Source: Opitutaceae bacterium (GTDB lineage: Bacteria; Verrucomicrobiota; Verrucomicrobiia; Opitutales; Opitutaceae). Taken from it: a stretch of DNA of 64,000 nucleotides. Below the pieces are notes generated by a model that was not told where the DNA came from, searched no databases, and saw only the letters and a program-made list of their open reading frames with translations. A program made the translations under genes and the position numbers. Where the stretch lies: the NCBI GenBank assembly GCA_030648295.1, contig JAUSID010000168.1:1-64000 (forward strand). The letters run 5' to 3'. Below, piece after piece: positions 8,816 through 16,933 of this stretch (position 1 is the first letter of the stretch; each line of letters opens with the position of its first letter).

Positions 8816-11053
8816 TTACTTCGCGCCCATTCGTGCCCGCACCCGCTCGAGATTCTCGCGCACACTTGGAAACTTCGGTTGGAGCCGCAAGACCTCCTCG
8901 TAATGTCGCGCCGCGTCGGCGAGCCGGCCGAGTTCGAACAGCGCGCTGCCGAGATTGTGGTGCACCTCGGCGTAATCGGGCCGCACCCGCAGGGCTGCCT
9001 CGTAGTGTTCCACTGCGTCCTGTTGGCGGCCCGACGCCGCGAGCGCATTCGCGAGATTGTAGTGCGCCGCGGCGTATCCCGGTTTCGTTTTCACCGCCGC
9101 CTCATAGTGCGCGATGGCCTCGGGGGCCCGGCGCAGTTCCAGCAGTACGTTCGCGAGGTTGAAATGAGCCTCGGCCATCACGGGGTCGAGTCGCAGCGCC
9201 GCTGCATACGCGCCCACCGCTTCATCTTGAAGCCCGGCGGCCGCGAGCGCGTTGGCGAGATGATAGCGGGTCATCGGCACGTCCGGCGCCAGCTCCGCTG
9301 CTCTTTCGAGATGCCCCACCGCCTCGGAGAACCGCCCCTCGGCGAGATACGCGTTGCCGATGTTGGCATGCGCATCGGCATATTGCGGCTGAAGCCGCAA
9401 CGCCGACGACAGGTGCGCGATGGCATCGTGGCGCCGGCCCTGGCGCAGCAGCAACTCGGCGAAGTGCTCGTGGCCAATCGAGAAATCGGGCTTGAGCTCA
9501 AGCGTCTGTTCGTAGCTCGCGCTCGCGGCGGTGATGTTGCCCGCGCGTTCGTGAGCCCCGGCGAGCATGAAATGCGCCAGCGGGTTCTTCGGCCGCTTCG
9601 CCACCGTGTCGGTCCACAGCGCGATGTCGCTGCGGTAATCGCGGTTGCGCCCGACGGTGAGCAGCACGAATGCGAAAGCGATGACGCCGGCGACCCATCC
9701 GAATGAGCGCGTCCGCACCCCGCCGATTCCGATGCGCGCCGCAGCGACGACGATCATCACGATCACCGCCGCGAGCGGCAGATACATCCGGTGTTCGACG
9801 ATCATCTGCGTTGTTCCCGGCGCGAGGCTGGTTGGCGCGAGGATGCCGAAGAACCACGCGCCCAAAAAGCCGGCGGCGGAGCGCCGCCACAACGCGAGGA
9901 CCGTGGCGGCGAGCAACCCGAGGACGACCGCGACTTGCACCGCGATTTCGCTGAACTCCTCGATCCAGAAGCTCCCGTATTCAAAAACCAATGGGTGCGG
10001 CCAGACTGACAGCCAGAGATAATGCCCGATCGCATTGAACTGCGTCAGCCAGTAATCCCACCAGCGGATCCCCACCCCGAATCCGACCGAGCCACCGCGG
10101 TTGCCGCCGGTCTGGGCGATGAGCCACGCCAGCAGCAGCCACGTGCCCGCGAGCACAACATGGAAAAACCACCGGCGCCGCCACGCCTCGCGAAACGTCC
10201 CCGCGAAAAAAGTCCGGTCGAAGAGCAGCACCATCAACGGCGCCGTCACCATCACTTCCTTCGTCGCCATGCCGAGCAGGCAGACGATCACTGCGAACGA
10301 ATACCAGACGAACGCCGGGGCGGGTGGCAGTCGAGGTGACGAGGCGGGAAAATTCGGCTCACGATCCGGTGAATGCCGCCGTGTCTCCAATGGCTGATCA
10401 TTGTCCGCATCTGCCAGCATCGTCTCGCTGTCATCGGGCACGCTCACTTCGCGCCGCAACGCAACGTGGGACCCGCTGCGCTCGACCGCACGAATGAAGC
10501 CATAGAACGTCAGCAGGTAGAACAGCCCCACGAGCGACTCGGCCCGCTGGACGACATAAGTCACCGACTCCGTCTGCAGCGGGTGCACCGTCCACAAAGT
10601 CGCGACGGTGAGCGCGAGCAAAAGCGGATTGCTGGGAGCGCGACCGCCCCCGGTCGCAACCGCCGGCGTGCGCTCGAGCATGACTGCGTTCCAAGCCAGT
10701 GTTCGCCGCACGATTCCGAAAAGCGTCAACCCCGCCAGGACGTGAATCAGGAGATTGCCGATGTGGTAACCATGGACGGCCGTGCCGCCGGCGGCGTAAT
10801 TGAACGCGAGCGAAAGATTGAGGATCGGCCGGCCCTGGGCGGTGACGTTTGTTGCCGGGCCCGCCAGGACGTTCGTCAGCGGCCAAAGCTTCCGAATGGC
10901 CGGATTCGTCACGATCGACGATGCGTCATCGAAGACGAACGGGGCGTCGAAGGTATTATGATACGCGACGATGGCCGCCACGATGATCGCCGCGACACAC
11001 CACCATGTCCGGTAAAAAGTCGGGGCGGGCGGCTCGGGACGAGGGACGGACAT
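8816..11053 (-). CDS. Multi-pass membrane protein with C-terminal TPR array (TMTC/PMT-like architecture)
   Basis: Hydrophobic N-terminal half, WTVHPLQTESVTYVVQRAESLVGLFYLLTFYGF, C-terminal repeats AHYNLANALAASGRQQDAVEHYEAALRVRPDY. Confidence 0.85.
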   Translation of the reverse strand: MSVPRPEPPAPTFYRTWWCVAAIIVAAIVAYHNTFDAPFVFDDASSIVTNPAIRKLWPLTNVLAGPATNVTAQGRPILNLSLAFNYAAGGTAVHGYHIGNLLIHVLAGLTLFGIVRRTLAWNAVMLERTPAVATGGGRAPSNPLLLALTVATLWTVHPLQTESVTYVVQRAESLVGLFYLLTFYGFIRAVERSGSHVALRREVSVPDDSETMLADADNDQPLETRRHSPDREPNFPASSPRLPPAPAFVWYSFAVIVCLLGMATKEVMVTAPLMVLLFDRTFFAGTFREAWRRRWFFHVVLAGTWLLLAWLIAQTGGNRGGSVGFGVGIRWWDYWLTQFNAIGHYLWLSVWPHPLVFEYGSFWIEEFSEIAVQVAVVLGLLAATVLALWRRSAAGFLGAWFFGILAPTSLAPGTTQMIVEHRMYLPLAAVIVMIVVAAARIGIGGVRTRSFGWVAGVIAFAFVLLTVGRNRDYRSDIALWTDTVAKRPKNPLAHFMLAGAHERAGNITAASASYEQTLELKPDFSIGHEHFAELLLRQGRRHDAIAHLSSALRLQPQYADAHANIGNAYLAEGRFSEAVGHLERAAELAPDVPMTRYHLANALAAAGLQDEAVGAYAAALRLDPVMAEAHFNLANVLLELRRAPEAIAHYEAAVKTKPGYAAAHYNLANALAASGRQQDAVEHYEAALRVRPDYAEVHHNLGSALFELGRLADAARHYEEVLRLQPKFPSVRENLERVRARMGAK

Positions 11054-11080
11054 GTCAGGTGGTGAAGCAGATCAGGAACG

Positions 11081-11183
11081 CGGCTTGGGGAGCAAGCCGC
11101 ACCACGTCGACGACATTTCGACGAAGCAATGTCAATACAGCGAGAAACCACCAATGGACGCGAATGAACGCAAATTCAGGCAG
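11081..11183. repeat. ggcttg/caagcc hairpin plus family E repeat
   Basis: cggcttggggagcaagccgc; accaccaatggacgcgaatgaacgcaaattcag. Confidence 0.5.
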
Positions 11184-11245
11184 CCAACAAAACCTGCGCA
11201 GACCTCCAGCTCGCGCCGGTTCAGCGTCCTGAGATGGGTTGAGAA

Positions 11246-13318
11246 TTACCGGACCGCCACGGTGCCGACGCCATGGATTGCCGGGTAGTCGGTACCCAGT
11301 TTCTGGATGCGAACGGTGACCGTCTCCGCATCACGCCGTGATGCCTTGCTTGGCAGTTCGCAGCGGAATTCGCCGCGCTCGTCGACGCGGGCGGTCCGGC
11401 TCACCCCGTCAATCGCAAGCCGAAATTCGCGGCCGGTTCCCGCGTCACCCTCAATTACGAGTTGCGCGCCCGCGCCCGCCGGCACGGCGAGAGACATCTC
11501 GATGAATCCGTTGGGAAACACGCGATTCCCGGCCAACCGGGCCGGCCGGCCGCCGATCAACCCCGAGTGGCTGGCATGCATATACCGGGCGACGCGGACG
11601 TCGTCCAAAAACCCACCACACACGACAAAGTCCGCGATACCGGGCCGGGCGCGCCAGCGAGCGCGTTCCCGATATTCCGCTTCAAATTCCGGAACCAGCA
11701 GTCGAAGGTGTTCGAGGATCGGCGCGATATACGCGCTCGCGATGCTGTCGTCCAAGGGCTCGGCGGCACCATACTCGTGGCCGCCGCCTGCGTTTTTCAC
11801 GCCCTCGCCCGGAGCCGGTGTCGTGGGCGCGGTGGGCGCAAGTTCGTGCCGCGCGCCTGCGATCGCGGCATCGAGCGACGGATGGTCCGCGCTCCCCTGC
11901 TCCATGTCTTCGAAATAGGCGCCCACAGTGAGGCACCAGTGGCGAATGGCCCGCGTGACGATCGGCGCGTCCCGCCATGCTGCTTCCGCCACCCGATACT
12001 CTGTCTCCGGCAATCGGTCGCGGAACTGGCGAATCGCACGCAGTCCTTCATCGGCGAGTGCCACCGCTCTTTCCTTTTCGCGCAGCAGAGCCTCGCGGGT
12101 TGGCGTCTTACGATCGCCAAGAATTCCCCACATGCCCTGATGATGCGCGAGAGTTTGGCCGGGCTGGAATAGCGACAGGATGCCGCACGCCTTAATCCAT
12201 CTCAGCTCCGGCTGAATCGGAAACGCGTGGAAAATCACATGGCCGTCGATGAAATGCGTCGCCTTCACCATCTCGAGCCCACGCTGCATGAGCGCGACCA
12301 TCTGATCCCGGCACTGCCGCCAGTATGCCGATGCCCACTCGGCCCACACCTCGTCGGCAGTGACGCCGGGTTCCAGGATTGCGCGGTCAAACGCCAGGAG
12401 ATTGATCGCCTGCGTCGACGTGAAGGTGGGATGGCCAATCCGATCGACGCGGATCACATGACGTGCGACTCCCTGCGCCCGCGCATAGGCGACCGACTCA
12501 ATCACACGGGCGGGATCCGGAGCCGGCAGGAACCCGGCGCCCAGGAACTCACCGATGGAATCATATTCGGCCGAAACCGCGCTGCTCCCCGTTTTTCGCA
12601 GATACGGATTGAATTGGAGGAATGGGCTGAAGTCATAGGGCGTGATCTTGGTTTCGATCTCGAACGGATATTCAGCCGGCACCTCCGCCGCACCCGCCAG
12701 GATGTCCTCGTAGTCCTGCGCGATGGAGCCGAAGCTGCGCAGGACGAAACGCTTTCCCCGGCGATGCAGCTCCGCCGCGAATGTCCCGACCACGTGCTTC
12801 ACGACCTCACGCGGCGGGTAGCGGCGCGGGTCCGAATTGTGGATGACCGAGTAATCCGACTCCGTGAGCGTCAGGACCAGCCCGTCCATCTCCGGAACGT
12901 TTTCGAAAAACTCCCGGATCTTCGCCTGCACCAGTCGCTGATAGGTCGCGCCGAGCAGATCGAACTCACCGTTTTCATCCAGGAGCCCGGGAATGTTTTC
13001 CACCACCCGTCGCGGCACCATTACCTCGCGGTGCCAGTAATACACCGGCCGGCCCGACGCATGCGCGAGCGACACGATCTCGCGCAGCAAGGTCACGTTC
13101 TGCTGGATCCGGGACGTGTCCAGCGCAGCGGAGGCCGCTGGATAGTCGCGAAACCAAATCGCGCCATCGAGTCCGCCAAGTGACGAGTGCACTTCGCCGC
13201 AGATTTCGAAACTGTCGACGTGGTAACGCCCGGCGTGCGCGATGACCTCGCGCATGTATCCAGGATCCGGCTTCACCGGATGCATGATCGACCACGTGAT
13301 TTCGGGGCGGGCTTTCAT
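11246..13318 (-). CDS. Uncharacterised protein, possibly TIM-barrel glycosidase-like
   Basis: Likely true start MKARPEITWSIMHPVKPDPGYMREVIAHAGRYHVDSFEICGEVH at 13318; the ORF extension to 13453 is repeat-derived (RHGRLPRQARDPELAERV). Confidence 0.6.
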   Translation of the reverse strand: MKARPEITWSIMHPVKPDPGYMREVIAHAGRYHVDSFEICGEVHSSLGGLDGAIWFRDYPAASAALDTSRIQQNVTLLREIVSLAHASGRPVYYWHREVMVPRRVVENIPGLLDENGEFDLLGATYQRLVQAKIREFFENVPEMDGLVLTLTESDYSVIHNSDPRRYPPREVVKHVVGTFAAELHRRGKRFVLRSFGSIAQDYEDILAGAAEVPAEYPFEIETKITPYDFSPFLQFNPYLRKTGSSAVSAEYDSIGEFLGAGFLPAPDPARVIESVAYARAQGVARHVIRVDRIGHPTFTSTQAINLLAFDRAILEPGVTADEVWAEWASAYWRQCRDQMVALMQRGLEMVKATHFIDGHVIFHAFPIQPELRWIKACGILSLFQPGQTLAHHQGMWGILGDRKTPTREALLREKERAVALADEGLRAIRQFRDRLPETEYRVAEAAWRDAPIVTRAIRHWCLTVGAYFEDMEQGSADHPSLDAAIAGARHELAPTAPTTPAPGEGVKNAGGGHEYGAAEPLDDSIASAYIAPILEHLRLLVPEFEAEYRERARWRARPGIADFVVCGGFLDDVRVARYMHASHSGLIGGRPARLAGNRVFPNGFIEMSLAVPAGAGAQLVIEGDAGTGREFRLAIDGVSRTARVDERGEFRCELPSKASRRDAETVTVRIQKLGTDYPAIHGVGTVAVR

Positions 13319-13323
13319 CCCGA

Positions 13324-13482
13324 GTGGCACGGCCGTCCCGGCCGTGATGGAAAGTTCGAAATGCTTTTCATGGGCGACCCGTTCGGCAAGCTCAGGGTCC
13401 CGAGCCTGTCGAGGGAGACGCCCATGCCGCGGCAAGCACGGGCGTGGGTTCACGGCCGTGGAGTGGCGCCCGTTCGGCGCCA
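13324..13482. repeat. Family B inverted-repeat cluster
   Basis: gtggcacggccgtcccggccgtgatgg ... ttcacggccgtggagtggcgcccgttcggcgcc, plus cgacaggctcgggaccctgagcttgccgaacgg-type spacer (reverse). Confidence 0.7.
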
Positions 13483-14772
13483 GAAATCGGCCATGGCGAA
13501 GAGCGGATTATGCCCGAGGTAATCCGTGCAGGGCTCATTCCGCGCGGTGGGCTTCCGCTTGAGCAACTTCTGCTCGCCGAGGAGCGGATGATAAAATTCC
13601 CAGATCGCACCGGTGCGTTCGAACTGCACCGCCGTCGCGTCCAGCGCCTTTTCCAGGAGCTGGTGCGCGGCGTCGGCACGCCCGTAACGCTCGCAGCCGC
13701 GCGCGGCCCAATACGTCATGCAGTTCCACGCCGGGCCGCGCCACATCCGCAGCTCGAACTTTGGATCCGAAACGCCGACGGTCGCGATCGGGTGCGGCGT
13801 GAAGAACTCCTTCGGGTTGAGCAGGTGTTCGTCGATCACGCGTTTCGCCTGCTCCGGCGTGGCGGCGCCGACGACGACCGGCCACATGCCTTCGAACGCC
13901 AGGTGGCGGCGCGCCGGTTCGCGCACGAGCCACTGATCATAAAAGAATCCCGTCTGGGGATCCCAGAGTTCCTCGCGGATGAATCGGCCGAGCGACGCCA
14001 CCTTGCGCTCCCATTCGCCCGCGGGTTCGCCGAGCTGCCGGCTCCAGCGCGTGGCGTGATCATATAACAGATACAGATGCGAACAGGCGTCGACCGCGGC
14101 CGCGGTGGCCGGCGGACGAAACGCGTAGCGGATGCCCTCGTCCATCCCGCTCTCCCAGGTGTCTTCCTTTTGATCCAAATAGTAAAAGCCGCCGCCCGGC
14201 ACCGACCGCTTCGCCTCGAACCATCCGATCTGCCGGCGCAGCGCGGCGAGGCACTCGCGCCGGAAAGCTTCATCGTGCGTGAGCTCGAGGTAGGCTTCCG
14301 CGGAAACGACCCAGATCGGAGGAAAGCCCTTGAAATTTTTCCAGCTCGCCTTGCCGGCATCGTTGAACAGCACGATGCCCGGGATCAGCCCGTCCGGCTG
14401 CTGCCCCGCGAGCTCGTTGCGGATCTGGTTCCGCACGTGCACCGGCCGCGCGCGCACCGTGTCGAGCCGCTCGTGGGTGAGATCGATGTGCCCAAAGACG
14501 CGACCGTCCTGATAGCCCGGACCGATGGTCTGGTACGGATATTTGAAGTGCGCCAACGCGGGCAGGATGCTACGGCCGTGCAGTTCGGCGAGGTTGAGCA
14601 GCATCGGCCGCCACGCGGGCTTCACCGGCAGCGCCGCCTCCTGCACCAAGGCGTCGCGCAGCGCGCCGCCTTCCTTCGTCGGGAATTCACCCGCCAATGA
14701 AACGCCGTCGATCGCGAGCGTCGCGATGAACAGAGAAGCCGTGCGTGGCAGATTATTAGGCGCGCCGAACAT
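13450..14772 (-). CDS. MGH1/GH63-like alpha/alpha-barrel glycosidase
   Basis: GGGFYYLDQKEDTWESGMDEGIRY, SHLYLLYDHATRW, NPKEFFTPHPIATVGVSDPKF..MWRGPAWNCMTYW; ORF 13450..14805. Confidence 0.72.
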   Translation of the reverse strand: MFGAPNNLPRTASLFIATLAIDGVSLAGEFPTKEGGALRDALVQEAALPVKPAWRPMLLNLAELHGRSILPALAHFKYPYQTIGPGYQDGRVFGHIDLTHERLDTVRARPVHVRNQIRNELAGQQPDGLIPGIVLFNDAGKASWKNFKGFPPIWVVSAEAYLELTHDEAFRRECLAALRRQIGWFEAKRSVPGGGFYYLDQKEDTWESGMDEGIRYAFRPPATAAAVDACSHLYLLYDHATRWSRQLGEPAGEWERKVASLGRFIREELWDPQTGFFYDQWLVREPARRHLAFEGMWPVVVGAATPEQAKRVIDEHLLNPKEFFTPHPIATVGVSDPKFELRMWRGPAWNCMTYWAARGCERYGRADAAHQLLEKALDATAVQFERTGAIWEFYHPLLGEQKLLKRKPTARNEPCTDYLGHNPLFAMADFWRRTGATPRP

Positions 14773-14810
14773 GTTGGGGATGCCTCCGGGTCTGAGTTGG
14801 ATCAATCAAT

Positions 14811-14850
14811 TCAACCGCGAATGGACACGAATGCACGCGAATGAGAAAGC
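14811..14850. repeat. Family E repeat
   Basis: caaccgcgaatggacacgaatgcacgcgaatgagaaag. Confidence 0.55.
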
Positions 14851-14894
14851 GGTCGGCGAACCGTCGCGCTCGCGGACGGATTAGCCGTTCTCCG

Positions 14895-15055
14895 CGTAGC
14901 GGAACGCGTGAGCGTTTCGTCCGGAGGGAGTAACGAAATCCGCTCGGTTCTTCGGCGAAAGCCTCACGGCTTCCGCTACCCTCCGGATCGTCGTTCCCGT
15001 AGCGGAACGCGTGAGCGTTTCGCCGAACCACGACACGCTCACGCGTTCCGCTACC
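14895..15055. repeat. Family D inverted-repeat elements, two copies
   Basis: cgtagcggaacgcgtgagcgtttcg...cctcacggcttccgctac and cgtagcggaacgcgtgagcgtttcgccgaaccacgacacgctcacgcgttccgctacc. Confidence 0.85.
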
Positions 15056-15125
15056 GGCAGGAGAAATTACCATCAAAGTGTCCATGATACGCTCCAACGC
15101 CGGGCGAGATTTCTCCCGCCGCAGC

Positions 15126-16715
15126 TCATTTCCCCGCGGCGATATAATCGCTCAGGATTTGGAAGTTGTAATTGAAGACATTGCTCGCGAGGTAGCGGAA
15201 ACCCTTCTGGAACTTCGGCTGGCCGACGAGCCGGTTGGCGCCGTCGTGCACCGTCACCCAGCGACCTTCGCCGTCGAGCTCCTTCAGGATCCGCCGCACC
15301 TCGGGCTCGAGCTCCGCGCGCGGCCGTGCCGCCGCCGGATCATCCACCCCAACCGTGAACATCTTGCCCTCGGGCGTGAATCGCTGCGTGACCCGGGCGG
15401 AGGGTCGCGGGCTCTGTTGCAGCGCCTCGAACTGCCGGCTCAGCTCATCGAGGTGCTGCGGCTGCTTCCAGCCATAGTGCGACGGCAGGTTCTTGTCACT
15501 GTAACTAAAGTCGTAATACCCGGGTGCGCTCGAGTTGCCGCTGACGCCGGGCTTGCGGGTCATGTAGAGCGCACGGTTCGTCTCCAGCTCGCGGAACCGC
15601 GGCATCCGCCCGTCGGGCAGCACGCAGGTCTTCAGGTAGGCGAGCGCACGCGGAATCGGCGCGAGATACTTTTTGTCGCCGGTGACGAGGTAGACCTTCA
15701 TCAGCGTCTCAATCGCGTCCTCCGACTCGAGACCGCAGATGGCCGGCGGCTCGAATTTCCGCGCCCAGGTGGGCTGCATCTCGAAATTATATTGCTGGCA
15801 CCACGCCGGCTGAGGGTCGGGCATCTGCGCGAGGATGAGAAAGTCGCCCAGTTTCGTCAGCGCCGCCCGGTAGCGCGCGTCACCGTAAGCGTCGATCACG
15901 GTCATCAGCGTGTCGGACACGGTGCCGGCGAGCCCGTCGTTCAACGTGTAATATCGGTAGTACGGCTCGTGCGGCCAGAGCCGCGGCCACTCCTTGGGGT
16001 AGCTTGCCTTGAGAATCGGATGCGGAGCGACCGGCTCCGCCCAGCCTTGCGGGAACGCCCCGATCGGAAACTGCGCCTTCAACAGCGAGCCGAGCGCATA
16101 CTCCGCCGCGCCGTGCACCACCGGGTCCTTGAACTGCAACGCGCGATCGAGCCGCGCCAGGAACTGGATCGAGGACTGCGTCTGGTTGTCGTCGAGCGAG
16201 GAATGATTGGGGCCATCCTTCCGGCCCCTGCCGTTGCGATAGCGGCCCGCGTGGGTTCCCCTCGGGTTGAAATCGATGCGCTGGCTCCAACCGCCCGACT
16301 CCAGCTGTCCGTGAATGAGCGCGCGTCCCGTCTCCTGAGCAGCCTCCAGGAAGAACCGGTCGCCGGTCGCGGCGAAGGCGTCGAGATACGCGCAGCCAAC
16401 GGCCGGCGTCCCCGGCGGCTCGGTGAAGATCTGATCGGGCGTCGCCTCACCCTCGCCCCAGCGCTGCTTCAGATCGGCGGAAACGTAATAGACATAGCCG
16501 CCGCGCGACGCTGCGTGCGTACGGAAAAACGTCGCCGCGCGTTTCAAGCCCGCGGCCGCTTCGGCGCGCAGCGCGGAGTCGGCCGGCGCGCCCCAACCGA
16601 TGTTCGCGGGCGATGCCGCAACTGCCGCAAACGCCATTGCGAATGATGCCATCAGGGAACGACGCGCGCGCGGCGGCGGCGGCGCGGCGGGTTGGGCAAA
16701 GGAGCAGGATTTCAT
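15126..16715 (-). CDS. Pectate lyase, PL10/PelA-like
   Basis: GGYVYYVSADLKQRWGEG, TPAVGCAYLDAFAATGDRFFLEAAQETGRALIHGQLESGGW, SLDDNQTQSSIQFL, pectate lyase-type pattern. Confidence 0.78.
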   Translation of the reverse strand: MKSCSFAQPAAPPPPRARRSLMASFAMAFAAVAASPANIGWGAPADSALRAEAAAGLKRAATFFRTHAASRGGYVYYVSADLKQRWGEGEATPDQIFTEPPGTPAVGCAYLDAFAATGDRFFLEAAQETGRALIHGQLESGGWSQRIDFNPRGTHAGRYRNGRGRKDGPNHSSLDDNQTQSSIQFLARLDRALQFKDPVVHGAAEYALGSLLKAQFPIGAFPQGWAEPVAPHPILKASYPKEWPRLWPHEPYYRYYTLNDGLAGTVSDTLMTVIDAYGDARYRAALTKLGDFLILAQMPDPQPAWCQQYNFEMQPTWARKFEPPAICGLESEDAIETLMKVYLVTGDKKYLAPIPRALAYLKTCVLPDGRMPRFRELETNRALYMTRKPGVSGNSSAPGYYDFSYSDKNLPSHYGWKQPQHLDELSRQFEALQQSPRPSARVTQRFTPEGKMFTVGVDDPAAARPRAELEPEVRRILKELDGEGRWVTVHDGANRLVGQPKFQKGFRYLASNVFNYNFQILSDYIAAGK

Positions 16716-16739
16716 AAGAGCTTGAAAAGAGTGTTGGGG

Positions 16740-16900
16740 GAGCAGCCGACGTCAGCAGGCTGGCGACCGTCGCTTGGAAAAATCCCAGCCTCGTTACCTC
16801 GGCTGCTACATTTTTCGTCTTCCGTAGCAGCCGACGTGAGGAGGCTGGCGTAACCCATTCGAAACCTTGTTCGGCCAGCCTCGTTACCTCGGCTGCTACG
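16740..16900. repeat. Family C inverted-repeat elements, two tandem copies
   Basis: agcagccgacgtcagcaggctggc...cccagcctcgttacctcggctgct and gtagcagccgacgtgaggaggctggc...ggccagcctcgttacctcggctgctac. Confidence 0.85.
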
Positions 16901-16933
16901 GGATCCGGTCGAATTCGAACGCATGGATTCAAC

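Noticed and set aside
11129-11140. Third copy of the DeoR-associated motif (aatgtcaa near 11130)
   Set aside because: Core AATGTCAA present but GTGAG and ACACG parts missing at the required spacing.
15078-16646. 522-aa plus-strand ORF antisense to the pectate lyase
   Set aside because: Arg/Pro-rich low-information translation fully opposite a well-supported enzyme; GC-driven antisense frame.
14895-16900. Possible CRISPR array from repeated palindromes
   Set aside because: Only two to three copies per family, no regular 30-40 bp spacers, mirrored ends within each unit, and no cas genes nearby.
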